DNA from: Raphanus sativus
Taxonomy: Eukaryota; Streptophyta; Magnoliopsida; Brassicales; Brassicaceae
Direction: 5' to 3'
Assembly (NCBI RefSeq): GCF_000801105.2
Contig: NC_079511.1
Location: 19,181,792 to 19,245,791 of the forward strand
Length of the DNA: 64,000 nt
Made by a program: the position numbers and the translations under genes. Shown here in pieces: positions 16,299 through 28,005 of the stretch. The notes below the pieces were generated by a model. The model did not search any database. It was not told the origin of the DNA and saw only the letters and a program-made list of their open reading frames with translations. Every line of letters begins with the position of its first letter. Position 1 is the stretch's first letter.

Positions 16299-18257
16299 TC
16301 ATAACAATCTCTTAGCATTCCTTGTCCACTTCAAAATCCTTCTCTGTCTGGCTCGCGGATATCTGCTGAAAACATTTTCTGCTGTCTTTGATTCATCTTT
16401 CGTCAAACATGTTTTCATTTCAACCGATTGGAATAAAACTACTGACTCCAACAGCGGTACAGGAGATATGACAGGGATGTTAGGGATCCTCGGGAGGTCA
16501 TGAATATTAGGTACCCTTGGAATGTTAGGGATCAATGGAAGTAACAGAATGTTAGGAATCCTCGGAATGTTAGGGATCAATGGAAGTAACGGAATGTTAG
16601 GAATCTTCGGTATGTTAGGGATCTTTGGAATCCTCGGAATGTTAGGGATATCCGGAATACTTGGAAGGCTTGGAATGTTAGGAATCCCATGAAACAATAC
16701 TGGGGTCAATGAGGATGTATTGGGGTTTGAGACAGAAGAGGGAGCCCGACTAACCTTTTTGATGTTTCCACCGAAGGCAGAGCCTTTTTGATGGAGGTGG
16801 GCTGCCACTGGTTGCGAGGGGTGATGTTTGGACTTTTCAAGGGTCCTTAACCAAATGGTATAAAAGATTGTCGAACCAATCCTAAGTGATTCTAAAGCAA
16901 AGGGAATACAAGACCATGCTTAATCTAAGTGCAATCATTAAGTGAGATGAGATTAAACTAGAGCAATACTAAAATATAATAAAATATGAGACTTTCTTTG
17001 ATTATGAGATAGAAGAACTCATAGGATAAGGGATTAGACCTTGGGTGATCAAGTTTTGAACTAAAGGTGGCAGCTTTCAATCAATCTATCAAACTTAAGC
17101 CTAAACACAATCCTAAACAAGCTCTTTCTCAAGATGGATGTTCATTTGCTAAAATAACTCAAGCATCAAATCTCTTTGATTGAAAGTTATAGAAGCAATC
17201 ATTAATATCAAATCTACTAGCCATCTTAACACCTTTAACAACAAATCTCTTTGGTAAAGTATGTTAAAAGCTTATGAGAGTTGGTTCATGCATTTCATCA
17301 AACACCATGTGGGTGGAAAATGCCTAAAAGCTCAACTTTTGAGAGGCCAACTCAAAAGATGCATTAATAACATTTTACTAGCAATGAATAAGAGAGATTT
17401 ATACTAAAACACCTTATATCTAGCTTAATCATCCTTAGTCTCCATAACCCACAAATCCTAAAATGGATTACTCACTAATCACCATGATTCTTCTCAAATC
17501 CATGAGGGATTTAAGCTTAATCATGTAAAGAAAGGAATATAAGAACTTAAAATTACTCAAGAACAAGACGATGAATTGATTCAAGGAAAGAACTGTCACC
17601 AAAAGAGGTTTTGTGTTTCTTAAGAAATAATAAGATAATTCCAACATTATGTCTTACAAAAGTATTTATAGTTGCTTAAAAAACCTAAAAACAACAAGAT
17701 AAATGACCAAAAGGTCCCTAGAAAAAGATAGGTCTCGACCAATAGGAGCTCGACTCGGAAAGAAGCAAAGTCGTCCAACCTGGGTGGTCGAACCCGAGTA
17801 GTAATCATGCTCGGAAACGAGCGGGTAGTCGACCCGGGTGAACCAACCTAGGTGAAGTCCTCCATCGCCCAAGCTCGACCAAAACAAGCGGGTAGTCGAC
17901 CCCGGGTGAACCAACCCAGGTGAAATACGTCCATCTTCATTTTGTATATTCTTGTCTTTGCCAAACTTCATTCTTCACTTCTTTTTGGATTTCAAAGCTC
18001 CCAAACATCTCAAATCACTCCATAGAATGCTCCAACATCAGATAGAGACAAATGAATGCAACATTGATCCTAAAGATGCCTAGTCCTAATCTATATGATC
18101 AAAAAATGCAGAAAATGGGGTGCTAAAACAATGAAATTATGCAAGATATCAAGGGGTTAAGCCATGATTTTTCCGATAATGCTACGGTTGAAAAAAGAAG
18201 AGAGCTGAGGCATAGCAGAGCTACAAGAAGTGTCGTGACTAAAACTAAGCTTCTCAT
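16299..18257 (-). pseudogene. secreted Ile-Pro-Asn repeat protein gene interrupted by a solo LTR
   Basis: The coding parts are 18257-18152 and 16816-16299, separated by a 1330-bp solo LTR plus one target-site copy. The first part starts MRSLVLVTTLLVALLCL, a strong signal peptide, followed by ...ALSEKSWLNP. The second continues SQPVAAHLHQKG and runs without a stop. Removing the LTR and one AGGGG copy closes the frame exactly: 106 plus 518 nt is 624 nt, 207 aa and a stop. Residues about 75-140 are repeats of IPNIPRIP/IPLLPLIP type, encoded by a minisatellite at about 16460-16690. The C-terminal 55 residues are basic and unlike the repeats. A cell-wall or secretory role is inferred from the signal peptide and Pro-rich repeats only; I do not recognise the family. 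As it stands the first exon part runs into a stop just inside the LTR. Confidence 0.75.
16822..18151 (-). mobile_element. solo LTR with perfect 5-bp target duplication
   Basis: The block starts TGATG (16822) and ends ATATCA (18151), and is flanked by AGGGG at 16817-16821 and 18152-18156. The TGAT...ATCA ends match the Athila-like LTRs elsewhere in the window. No internal element remains, so it arose by LTR-LTR recombination after insertion. It contains repeated GTCGACCCGGGTGAACCAACC-type words near 17830-17925. The 101-residue frame at 17666-17971 is a by-product of this repeat. Confidence 0.88.
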
Positions 18258-19562
18258 GAATGATTAAGGAGAGGTGAAAGGTTACTCTGGGGGTAAATGA
18301 ATTAATTTATGAGGAATTATTTTTTATAGATGGCGTTTACAAATTATAAAGAATCATGAACATTATCTATTTAAACAAATTTTGGAAATTATAGTCACGT
18401 CGTTTACATTTGGCTAAATATCTGGTCATGAAAATTATATGAGATGTCAAGATGCCAATTATATGTAAATTTCTCTGTACATATATGCATTTTCAAGAAC
18501 AACAATGCAGTGTCTACTCCCACCAAACGTCAACAACATTCACGTTGTCTTTAATTCTTAACTGCCCTCATCTGTATCTTCATTATCAGACCTTCTTGCT
18601 GTTGTTTCCAAACATCACCTGGTGAAATAGGTTACAAAATTGTCTACAAACTCTGATAGTTTGATATGACGAGAAGATCTCGTGAAGATCATTGCCTAAA
18701 ATCATTTCAGAAGCTAAAGGATATGGAATGGTTCATATTAGAGGCAAGGGAAGGTGTGGAAGAAGTAGCGCTCCACAGGGTTGTCGATCCCACTATGACT
18801 TCTCAAATCCTAAAAGTCCTGTTTTTTTTTCCCTTTTATGTTTTGTTTTTAAATAAGAGAAAATTACCCGGAATAACTCTAATCTTTTACTTAATTACTA
18901 GTCTAACTTTATATAATCAACATAATCTAAAATAGGTAAAAAGACTAATTAACCTCAATGGTTCCTCTTAACTACAATTTTGCCATTATACATTAATTCA
19001 TTAACAAAAATAAGCACAAAAAAATATATCGTGAAACATCTCCTCGTCGTCGTAACAAGAACAAACAAAAGCTAGGTTTAAGAAATGTCAGATTGATTGT
19101 CGTCGGCGGCTTGATCTACTACCTCCGATTAGAATCAACTTCGCCGGTGAGGGATTTGATTTATCCGCTGTTAAACACTCCACGAGGTTTGGGAAAAACA
19201 CCATCGCTTCACCTGTCATCTCTGTCTTCTTCTCTACTGTGAATTGATTTCTGGTTTTGTTAATCCATTGTGTGCTTTAGGTCATTGCTTGTTTCTGTTT
19301 TCATAGATTCTTAGATTGGTCTGTTTAGTTAATGTTCTTTGTTTATTTATTCTTTGCTTCTCTGATTTGATCGTTTCACATTGTTGTTTGTTTTGTTGTT
19401 AAGCTTTGATTGATCAATTGATTGTTTACTTTGTGTGTGAGCGTCTGAAAATGGCTTTCAATAGTCTGAATATGATATTATGATGTCACTTTGAACAACC
19501 TCTTGCCTATATATGTGTTTTTGTTTTCTTGTCTAGTTTCATTGCACTTGCCAAATTTTCAG
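18258..19562. other. intergenic region, with a probable 5' untranslated exon near its right end
   Basis: 18258-18660 holds the upstream region of the minus-strand Ile-Pro gene. A frame at 18666-18935 has an odd charged start but no domain I recognise. About 19060-19147 looks like a 5' untranslated exon ending at a good donor (GCCG|GTGAGG), followed by a T-rich intron to an acceptor at 19561-19562. This would serve the tiny gene that starts at 19563. Confidence 0.35.
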
Positions 19563-22500
19563 ATGGTAAGTGTGGGATTTGAAGCATGGGAAGCCGTAAA
19601 AAAGGTAGTATGTTCAGTTCTTAGTGAATAGTCTTATGCTATGTAAATTGCCACGTTTAGTAATAGTTTTATTTCCTGCACTTATTTTCTTAGTGAATTT
19701 GTAGTCTTATTATGTAGTCATATTTTTAACATGCGTTTATTTAAAAGTATAAGAAAAGCAAGAATAAATTGTAAGTAGCACAAAACAAATGAAAACATTT
19801 TTAAAAACTCTTATTAGAGAAAACATCTAAACTCAAACAAGCAAAAGTTGTAAAAAAATCTTTGGACCAATTGTTGTTGTTCAGTTGTCTATTGGGAAGA
19901 ATGGTAAGAACAATAAAAAACAAACATACCTCACTTTTGATTCAAATTACTGGTATATGAAATAATTTCAAAATTAAAGGGTTTAATTTGTTTTAACCAT
20001 CCTGGTTAAGTGGAAATAAAAAAATCTGTGGCCAAATCATAAATAAATCTATCAATTTCTAACTAAATCTGTCAAAATTAAGTAAGTTTGTGGCTAAAGA
20101 ATAATAAATCAGCCAAACCAAAATTAAATCTGTCAAAAACAAGTAAGTCTGTGGCTAAAAAAAAATTAAATCTATCAAATCATACGTAAATCTGTCGCCA
20201 AATAATTAAATTCTATTAAATCTGTTAATATTTAATAAATTTGTGGCCAAACGTGACATATTTGTTATAATAAATCTGTAGAAATCTTATTAAATCTATC
20301 AATTTTAAGATAAGTTTGTGGTTTAAGAAGAATATATTTAAGTCTGCGACTAAATAAACCGTATGCAAAATAAATCTATCGGTGGCAAAATTATAAATAT
20401 TCCAAAAATTCAATAATGACATTTTCGTAATTATTTTTTTTTAACAAAAAAAATAAGGATAAATTTGGTATGAAAAATAAATTAGTAATTAAAATAAAAT
20501 TAAATTTAAACTAATAATTAATTGATAAATAAGGGTTAAACTAGTTTTTTTTCCAGCACCGAGACCAACATCTGATCTCCTCCCTGTAAGTTATCAGTGT
20601 CTATGGCTCGTGATGCTCTCGCTTCCCCAGATGTGGTTGACCACGCTACTAATGATGGTCTTCGTCATAGATGTTTGGGTGGTACGGCTCTCTGTTAACA
20701 CGTAAGTCCAATATTCACTATTCCTAATAAGATAACTACTATGTATTTAAGATAACTCCTACTATTTCTGATATGTATCTAAGATAATGATATAATTGTC
20801 CTACTTGTTATCTCTTTAGGAGTTCTACGCTTGTATATATAAAAGCTATTTGCCTAAGGAATCAATAACACAACTATACTTTTACATTCTAAAGATATTT
20901 CATGGTATCAGAGCAAAAGTTCCTAAAACCCTATTTTTTTTTTAAAACCGGCGTTTCTTGACGTTCAAGAAACATGGCCGCCACTAATTCTTCTACCGCA
21001 TTTACTCTAGTTCCTGCAGTAACTGCAGATATTCCTTCTTCTTCCCCATACTATCTCCATCCTTCTGATAATCCAAGTGCTCTTATCACTTCTGTCTTGT
21101 TGCGAGGAGACAACTACAATGAATGGGCCACCGAACTTTCGAATTCAATACAGGCGAAACGTAAGTTTGGGTTCATCGACGGCACTATACCAAAACCAAC
21201 AAGCGAACCTGATCTTTCTTGATGGCTTACTACTAATTCAATGCTTGTGGGTTGGATCCGCACGTCCATAGATCCAAAGATACGATCCACTGTATCCTTT
21301 GTCCCCGAAGCACATAAACTTTGGGATACTCTCAAGCGTCGATTCTCTATTACAAATAGCGTCAGAACTCATCACCTCCGAGATGCAATTAGTAACTGCA
21401 GACAAGATGGTCAGACTATTATTGACTACTATGGGCGCCTCACTAAGTTATGGGAAGAATTAGACAACATCAAAACAACTCGTGCGTATATCTGTAAAGC
21501 GGCGACTGATATTGAGAAAGAAAGAGAAGAAATTTGTGTGCATCAGTTCCTATTTGATCTAGACGAATCTCGCTTCCGCACCATTCGATCACAAATCATT
21601 GGCGAAGATCCTTTGCCTGACATCAATACCGTGTATTCACGAGTCATTAGAGAGGAACAGCACAACAATACTACTCGCTCTGCAGAACACAAAACAGAGG
21701 CTGTAGGCTTCTTTGCTCAGACTACTAATCCTCAGCAAACTGCAACTACAATAACCCGTTTTCGAGATCCAAACCGATCGTGCACACATTGTTCTCGGAC
21801 AGGGCACGACAATACTGAATGTTTTCTTCTCCATGGGTACCCAGACTGGTGGCATGAACAACAAAAGACAAACACAGGAGGCTCTAGTCAACGTGGTGGT
21901 CGTGGTGGTCGTTTCTCCAACTCGTCAAACAGGGGACAAGGTCGTTCTAATACTACAAGAGCAATCTCAAACAATACAACGACAACTACATCATCTCAAC
22001 CATCCCTCAACAGCGACCAAATAGCCCATCTCCTTCAGCTTCTTCAAACATCTCGGTCAAATATTTCTACTAAAAAACTGTCGGGTAAACCAAAATTCAA
22101 TGATGTTATTATTGATACCGGCGCTTCTCATCACATGACAGGGGATTTATCCCTCCTGATCAATTTCACTGATATTATGCCATCATCAGTACGATTTCCT
22201 GATGGTAGTGCGTCAAGTGCTGAGAAAAAGGGCACTTTAGTGCTTAGTCGGGACTATTATCTACATGATGTTCTATATGTTCCGAATTTAACTTGCACCC
22301 TGATATCTTTCTCTCGTTTATTAAAACAGACAAGATGCATAGCCATATTCACTGATGCTTTATGTGTCTTGCAGGACCGTTTTACGAAGACCCTGATTGG
22401 AACGGGTGAAGAACGTGAGGGAGTTTATTATTTTACGGGAGTCATGGCTGCAAGTGTTCATCGGGCTGAGTCTAGGAATGCTTCTACATCAGAACTGTGG

Positions 22501-25500
22501 CACAGGCGGCTGGGACACCCATCCTTTCGTGTTTTATCTTCTTTACCGGTTTTAGACAAAATTTGTGTTGATTTTGAACAAGCAAAGTCTTGTGAGATTT
22601 GTTTTCAGTCCAAACAAACTCGATCTGTGTTTCCTGATAGTTCTAATAAAACTTCATCTCCTTTTGATTTAATACACTGCGATATCTGGGGACCGTATCG
22701 AACCCCTTCTTCTTGTGGAGAAAAATATTTTCTTACCATAGTTGATGATTACTCTCGCGCAGTATGGACGTTTTTGATGTTAGAAAAGTCGGAAGTATCT
22801 GGCCTACTGCAGAATTTCTTTGCGATGTGTAAAACACATCATGGAAAATCAGTTAAGTAAATTCGTACAGACAATGGCTCCGAGTTTATGGTACTCTCTG
22901 CATATTTCAAACAACACGGAATATTACATCAGACCTCATGTGTGGACACACCACAACAGAACAGACGCGTGGAGAGGAAACACCGTCACATTTTGAACGT
23001 CGCAAGAGCTTGTTTGTTTCAGGCTTGGTTACCATCTACCTTTTGGGGCAAAAGCATCCTCACCGCAGCCCACTTAATTAACTACACGCCATCTCAGGTA
23101 CTCCACGGCAAGACGCCATATGAACTTCTCTTTGGAAAGAAACCGGATCTTGATAGGCTACGCGTCTTCGGCTGTTTATGTTATGCTCATCGGAAGTCAC
23201 GTGATAAAGATAAGTTTGGAGATCGAAGTAGACGATGCATTTTCGTGGGTTACCCTTATGGGAAGAAGGCGTGGTCTCTCTATGATCTCACGACTAAAGA
23301 GTTCTTTACTAGTCGCGACGTTGCTTTCTCTGAATCGAAATTTCCAGGTATAGACACTGATGACTATGTTACTCCACCTCCCAATCATTATGACAATTAT
23401 ATTGATGACTGGCTACTTCCGAGCACAGAATCAAGGGGGAGTTTGGAAACTTCGACGCCAAGCAACATCCATCCATCTCCTTTAGTTCCTGCGCCTACTA
23501 CACCATCCACTACTGCTCCTACTACACCTACCAATGCTAATCTTCCTGCGTTTACAGACGTGGCTACTCCATCTTCTCCTACTGCAGACATGGCTACTTC
23601 GCCTCCTGCAGAGTCATTATCTCCTGGAATACCTGAAATTCTTGGACGGGGACAGAGACTAAAGACTCCATCTATACTACTTAAAGACTATGTCACACAC
23701 TCAGCTCAAACTTCTGATAATAATAAACTCTCTCATGGTCTCTCCCCGCCTGATCTTGGTCTTCCAAAAACATCCTCAGGTATCACACCTTATCCCATAT
23801 CTAGTTATCTTACTGACGATAAGTCTACAGATAAGCATCGAGCCTTTATGACGACTATCATACATGACAACCCTCCACGATCATTCAAAGAAGCTGTCAA
23901 ACTGAAAATTTGGGTCGATGCAATGGGAAAGGAAATTGATGCTTTTGAAGCTACTGAAACATGGGACATCACAAACTTACCTCCCGGGAAGAAAACCCTC
24001 GGTAATCAGTGGCTCTATACGAACAAATATCACGCCGATGGCACTCTTGAAAGACCTAAGGCGCGCCTGGTAGTCTTAGGCAATCACCAAACCGAGGGAG
24101 AAGACTTTACTGAAACTTTTGCACAGGTTGCAAAACTCACTTCGGTTCGATTCATTCTGAAACTTACAGTAGCTAAAAATTGGCTTGTACATCAGATGGA
24201 CGTACATAATGCTTTCCTACATGGGGATCTTGATGAGGAAATTTACATGAAGTTGCCTCAAGGTTATAAGTGCTCCGACCCAACTAAAGTATGTCGACTA
24301 AAGAAATCTCTATATGGACTTCGTCAGGCTCCACGATGCTGGTATGCAAAACTCACAACAGCCCTCACACAATTCGGATTCTCTCATACGCAGATCATTC
24401 CTTGTTTTCCAAAGTTCGCGGCTCGGTCTGTATACACATACTAATCTACGTGGATGATTTCGTAATCGCATGTAATAATGCCACTGCCCTACAGGAATTT
24501 AAAGACTACTTACAGAGTTGTTTTCGCATGAAGGACTTAGGCACTCTAAAGTATTTTCTTGCTTGAAATCGCTAGGAATTCCTCTGGGTTCTACATCTCG
24601 CAGAGAAAATATGCCCTTGACATTATCACAGAAGCTGGCCTCCTTGGCGCCAAACCATCTCCTGTCCCGGGTGAACTTAACCATAAATTTGCTAAAGCTA
24701 CTGGTCCTCTTGCTAATGCACATCAGTACAGACGTTTGGTTGGTCATCTGATCTATTTGACAAATACTAGACCGGACCTTGGATATGCAGTCCATATACT
24801 TGCCAGATTCATTCAGAAGCCTTTATTGCCTCACTGGGAAGCTACCTTACGGGTTGTTAGATATCTCAAGGGGTGTCCAGGTCAAGGAATATTTTTAAAA
24901 GCCAACGACTCACTTTAAATAAGTGTTTATTGTGATTCAGATTGGAGTGCATGTCCTACATCGCGTCGGTCTTTAAGTGCCTATATTATTTTTGTTGGTG
25001 AATCTCCGGTGGTCTGGCGAACAAAGAAGCAGGATGTAGTGTCCTTATCCTCGGCTGAGGCCGAATATCGAGCCATGTCTGAGACACTCAAAGAGCTGAA
25101 ATGGATGAAAGGCCTACTTCAGTCATTTGGGTTTCCGCATCTGTCTCCTATGAAGCTATGTACTGTGATAGCAAATCTGCTATTTATATCGCCCCTAATC
25201 CAGTCTTTCATGAACGCACGAAGCACATAGAAAGAGATTGTCATCATGTCCGTGATGGTGTTACTGCTAAGCTCATCACTACAGATCACGTCTCCTCCAA
25301 GAATCAACTGGCGGACATGCTTACAAAAGCCTTACCTCGCCCTCAGTTCGAAGATCTACTGTCCAAGTTGGGTGTTCGGAATCTCACACTTCCAACTTGA
25401 GGGGGAGTAATAAGATAACTACTATGTGTTTAAGATAACTCCTACTATTTCTGATATGTATCTAAGATAATGATAGAACTTGTCCTACTTGTTATCTCTT

Positions 25501-25986
25501 TAGGAGTTCTAAGCTTGTATATATAAAGGCTATTTGCCTAAGGAATCAATAACACAACTATACTTTTACATTCTAAAGATATTTCAATTCCAGTAAAAGC
25601 TTGAAATTGTTTAGTTGGGATCTCAATTTCTCTCACTTTTATAAGTGTTCGTAACAAAATAATTGAAAAGGTGGTATTTGTTCGTATTATTTGTAGTAGT
25701 ATTTTCATATATTTATCCTCATTTATGTGATTTGGCAGATTGCATGCAAGGCAAGGGAATCTTGTGATCCAAACAGTCTGAATGCTTCTTTGAAGGTGTC
25801 TTAAGCGCTGATTCTACAACTCTTGCATTTGTTTGTGTTTCAATTTATTTAAAGTACGAACATTCATGGTATACTTTGTGACCCAATATATTGATTTAGT
25901 GATAGAGACTAGAGAAGTTGAAGGACACACACTCCGTCACCACCAAGCAGTTTGGGAGGAGGAATCAAAGCCCAAACCCTAAATGA
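19563..25986 (+). CDS. probable tiny three-exon gene, 59 aa, with a copia element in its intron
   Basis: Exons 19563-19604, 25739-25795 and 25906-25986 are each bounded by good splice sites, AG|ATG...AAG|GTAGTA, GGCAG|ATT...AAG|GTGTCT and GATAG|AGA. All junctions are phase 0, and the join gives 59 aa and a stop. The product starts [14 protein letters not shown], continues [19 protein letters not shown] and ends in a basic [13 protein letters not shown] tail. It is a short charged helical protein. The last two exons faintly recall the LKRLKKIPVT motif of TFIIS N-terminal bundles, but this is weak. A 4.86 kb copia element sits in intron 2 in sense orientation. Transcription is unproven, and further exons could exist. 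Confidence 0.4.
20027..20365. repeat. imperfect tandem repeats with AAATCTGTCAAA and TTTGTGGCTAAA words
   Basis: Units of about 50-70 bp alternate AAATCTNTCAAA with AAGTNTGTGGCTAAA. The GTGGCTA word also appears in the subterminal part of the CACTA end at 59.3 kb, so a relation to a CACTA element is possible but unproven. Non-coding. Confidence 0.55.
20725..20902 (+). repeat. 5' LTR of the copia element
   Basis: Starts TAATAAGATAACTACTATG and ends AAAGATATTTCA; a TATATATAAAAG box sits about 70 bp before its end. It abuts the tRNA-Met primer site. Confidence 0.93.
20974..25400 (+). pseudogene. broken copia gag-pol polyprotein
   Basis: Domains in order: gag from 20974 ([11 protein letters not shown]...), CCHC zinc knuckle [14 protein letters not shown] (about 21780-21821), aspartic protease DTGAS (about 22115), and integrase with [10 protein letters not shown] zinc binding (22497 on) and catalytic [11 protein letters not shown] and RTDNGSEF stretches. 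Reverse transcriptase follows, with the YVDD box (about 24450-24461), then RNase H ([16 protein letters not shown]) to 25400. Lesions: TGA at 21220, likely from CGA by C-to-T change; TAA at 22858 just before RTDNG; frameshifts near 24390, 24555 and 25160; TAA at 24916. The order protease-integrase-RT-RNase H is diagnostic of Ty1/copia. The element could move only in trans. Confidence 0.95.
25408..25586 (+). repeat. 3' LTR of the copia element
   Basis: Near-identical to the 5' LTR, immediately after the G-rich polypurine tract and immediately before the ATTCC target copy. Confidence 0.93.
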
Positions 25987-26613
25987 GGTAGATATGAAGG
26001 TCGTAACAGGGGCTTCCTGACAAGCGTTTTGGTTTGCAATCTAAGCTATGATTGAAGGTTTATATTTGTCATACCTTAATTTCCCTTCAGCCATTTTCTT
26101 TAGGATGCCATAATTTTTTGGATAAGATTTTCTTATATGTTGGCTTCAAATGATATGTAGATCAAGAAAACACAGATCAAGCTCAAAATACAGATCAAAC
26201 AGAGCAGATCAAACAGATCATGTAGAACAAATGCAGATCTAAATGGTAAAGAATCTTTTTTGAATTAGTGTTAGCCAAATGTTAAAAAAAAATTGTAAAG
26301 TAAATATCTAAAACAAAAGTACAACTTTTTTTTAATAAATACAAATAAAGTTTAAACATTATAAAAAAGGTAAATATAATTACAGCAAAAAAACCGTAAA
26401 AAAAACTCTGAAACTCTTGACACTTTTGTTTACAGTTCAGATCAAATTCGAGTATTCGGGTTAAAATGTTTATGACCCCGTTTAGAAACCAAATTTTTTT
26501 AAAGCGTATAGGTTTGAATAATTAGTATCAGATTCAATGAAAATTTAAACATTATATAAAAATTTACGTCTCGTATTTTAAACATATTTTTATTTTGTAA
26601 TTCACTGAAGAAA
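25987..26613. other. non-coding region, nothing recognised
   Basis: AT-rich; it may contain the 3' untranslated region of the tiny gene ending at 25986. A short run of AGATCAA repeats lies near 26160-26220. Confidence 0.4.
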
Positions 26614-27474
26614 TGATATGCCATGGATTTTACCTACTTTTAACCATGGTTTATAAGTGTTTTAATGATATCTTGCATATTTGCATTGTTTTAACAATTC
26701 ATTCTTCTACATTTTGATCATATAGATTATGATTTAGTCATCTTTTAGTTGCATTTTGCATACATGAGTCTTTATTAGGTGATGGAGTGTGCTATTGAGT
26801 AGCTGGAGGTGGTAAGAGACATTTTGTGGTGCAAAAAGGTGAAAGATGAATATTGATGAAGACCTTAAAGATATCTTTTTAAGTCCATCATTTGGGAATA
26901 TATGGGAAATTGAGTTAGCTTTCTAATGGAAGTGGTTTCAAGTCATTTGGAGCTGTATTGGAGAAGTTATGATCGATTTACTAGAGGCATATCAACCCCT
27001 GGACAAGCAACCCAGGTTGACCAACTCCGGTTGCCTTACCCGGGCGGCCGTACCATAAGCTGGACGATGGGATAACGTGGGTTGGACGACCCGGGTTGTC
27101 GACCATGACTCCTACCCGGGTCGCATACTTTCCTGGGCCGATTTTAAGTGTTTTTAAAGGGTTTTAAAGACTTTTCAAGTGTAACCATTAGGTTTTCCAA
27201 GGATCCTATAAATACCTTGTAGCCCCCAAAGTTGAGACTTATCTCATGTTCTCTCTAGAAGCACTTTGCCTCATTTTGTAAAGCTTGATTTTTTTTTTAT
27301 CAATCTAAGGAATTATTTCATATTAAATCTTGTTTCTTCTTTTTTATATTTCTAGGATCTTAGATTGTTCTTCGTAATCTTTTCTTATTTTTTTTAGATT
27401 AAAATTTTTTGTGTATTTTTAGTGTATAAAATCTCTAGTTCTTTGTGGATTCGATCCTAAAATGCTCAGCCACT
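26614..27474 (+). repeat. Athila-like LTR, plus orientation, right end unclear
   Basis: Begins TGATATGCCATGGATTTTACC, the reverse complement of the outer end of the other Athila-like LTRs here. It contains CCCGGGTTGTCGACC words like those in the solo LTR at 16.8 kb and a GGATTCGATCCTAA segment near 27449, mirrored in the LTRs at 30.3 and 39.1 kb. No target duplication or primer site was found, so the right boundary is provisional. Confidence 0.55.
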
Positions 27475-28005
27475 GGTATTCATAAAATACTGGTTTCTTG
27501 TGTACTTTTCATTCTTTTATCTATGATGACATTAACATTCATACAAAACATAATTATAGAATCTTTGTTTTGTTATTTTCAGTATTTATATCACATTATT
27601 TAATTCATAGTTTACCTCATTAATTTGCAGCTGAAAACACGTATCACTAAAGTGTTAAACACATTAGACTAATAGACGTAAGTAAAACTTCGTTTTCCTA
27701 CATGTGCAAAAAAGTCGGAGAGGAAAGGATCAATGAGTTTTAAATTGGTATTCATAAATACTGGTTTCTTGTGTACTTTTCATTCTCTTACCTATGATGA
27801 CATCAACATTCATACAAAACATAGTTATAGAATCTTTGTTTTGTTATTTTCTGTATTTATATCACGTTATTTAACTCATAGTTTACCTCATTAATTCACA
27901 TCTGAAAACACGTATCACTAAAGTTTTAAACACATTAAACTAACAGACATAAGTAAAACTTCGTTTTCCTACATGTGAAAAAAAGTCTGAGAGCAAAAGA
28001 TCAAC
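27475..28005. repeat. tandem duplication of about 270 bp
   Basis: Two consecutive copies, 27475-27746 and 27747-28005, each start GGTATTCATAAA and end in AAAGTC(T/G)GAGAG...GATCAA. Substitutions are scattered. They follow the Athila-like LTR and may be element leader sequence. Non-coding. Confidence 0.85.

Larger units (their letters stand above)
20725..25586 (+). mobile_element. complete-length Ty1/copia retrotransposon with target duplication
   Basis: LTRs 20725-20902 (178 bp) and 25408-25586 (179 bp) differ by four substitutions and one 1-bp indel, about 2.2 percent. The 5-bp duplication ATTCC flanks the element at 20720-20724 and 25587-25591. The primer-binding site TGGTATCAGAGC (20903-20914) fits initiator tRNA-Met, and the polypurine tract GAGGGGGAG lies at about 25399-25407. 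The LTR termini are TA...CA, not TG...CA, in both copies. Length 4862 bp fits an autonomous copia element, but the polyprotein is broken. At an assumed 1.5e-8 substitutions per site per year, the LTR divergence implies insertion under one million years ago. Confidence 0.95.

Noticed and set aside
17666..17971. A 101-residue protein on the minus strand
   Set aside because: It lies wholly inside a solo LTR and consists of LTR repeat words.
20974..22860. Programmed stop-codon readthrough between copia gag and pol
   Set aside because: The in-frame TGA is inside gag and the TAA inside integrase, and frameshifts follow; they are simple lesions.
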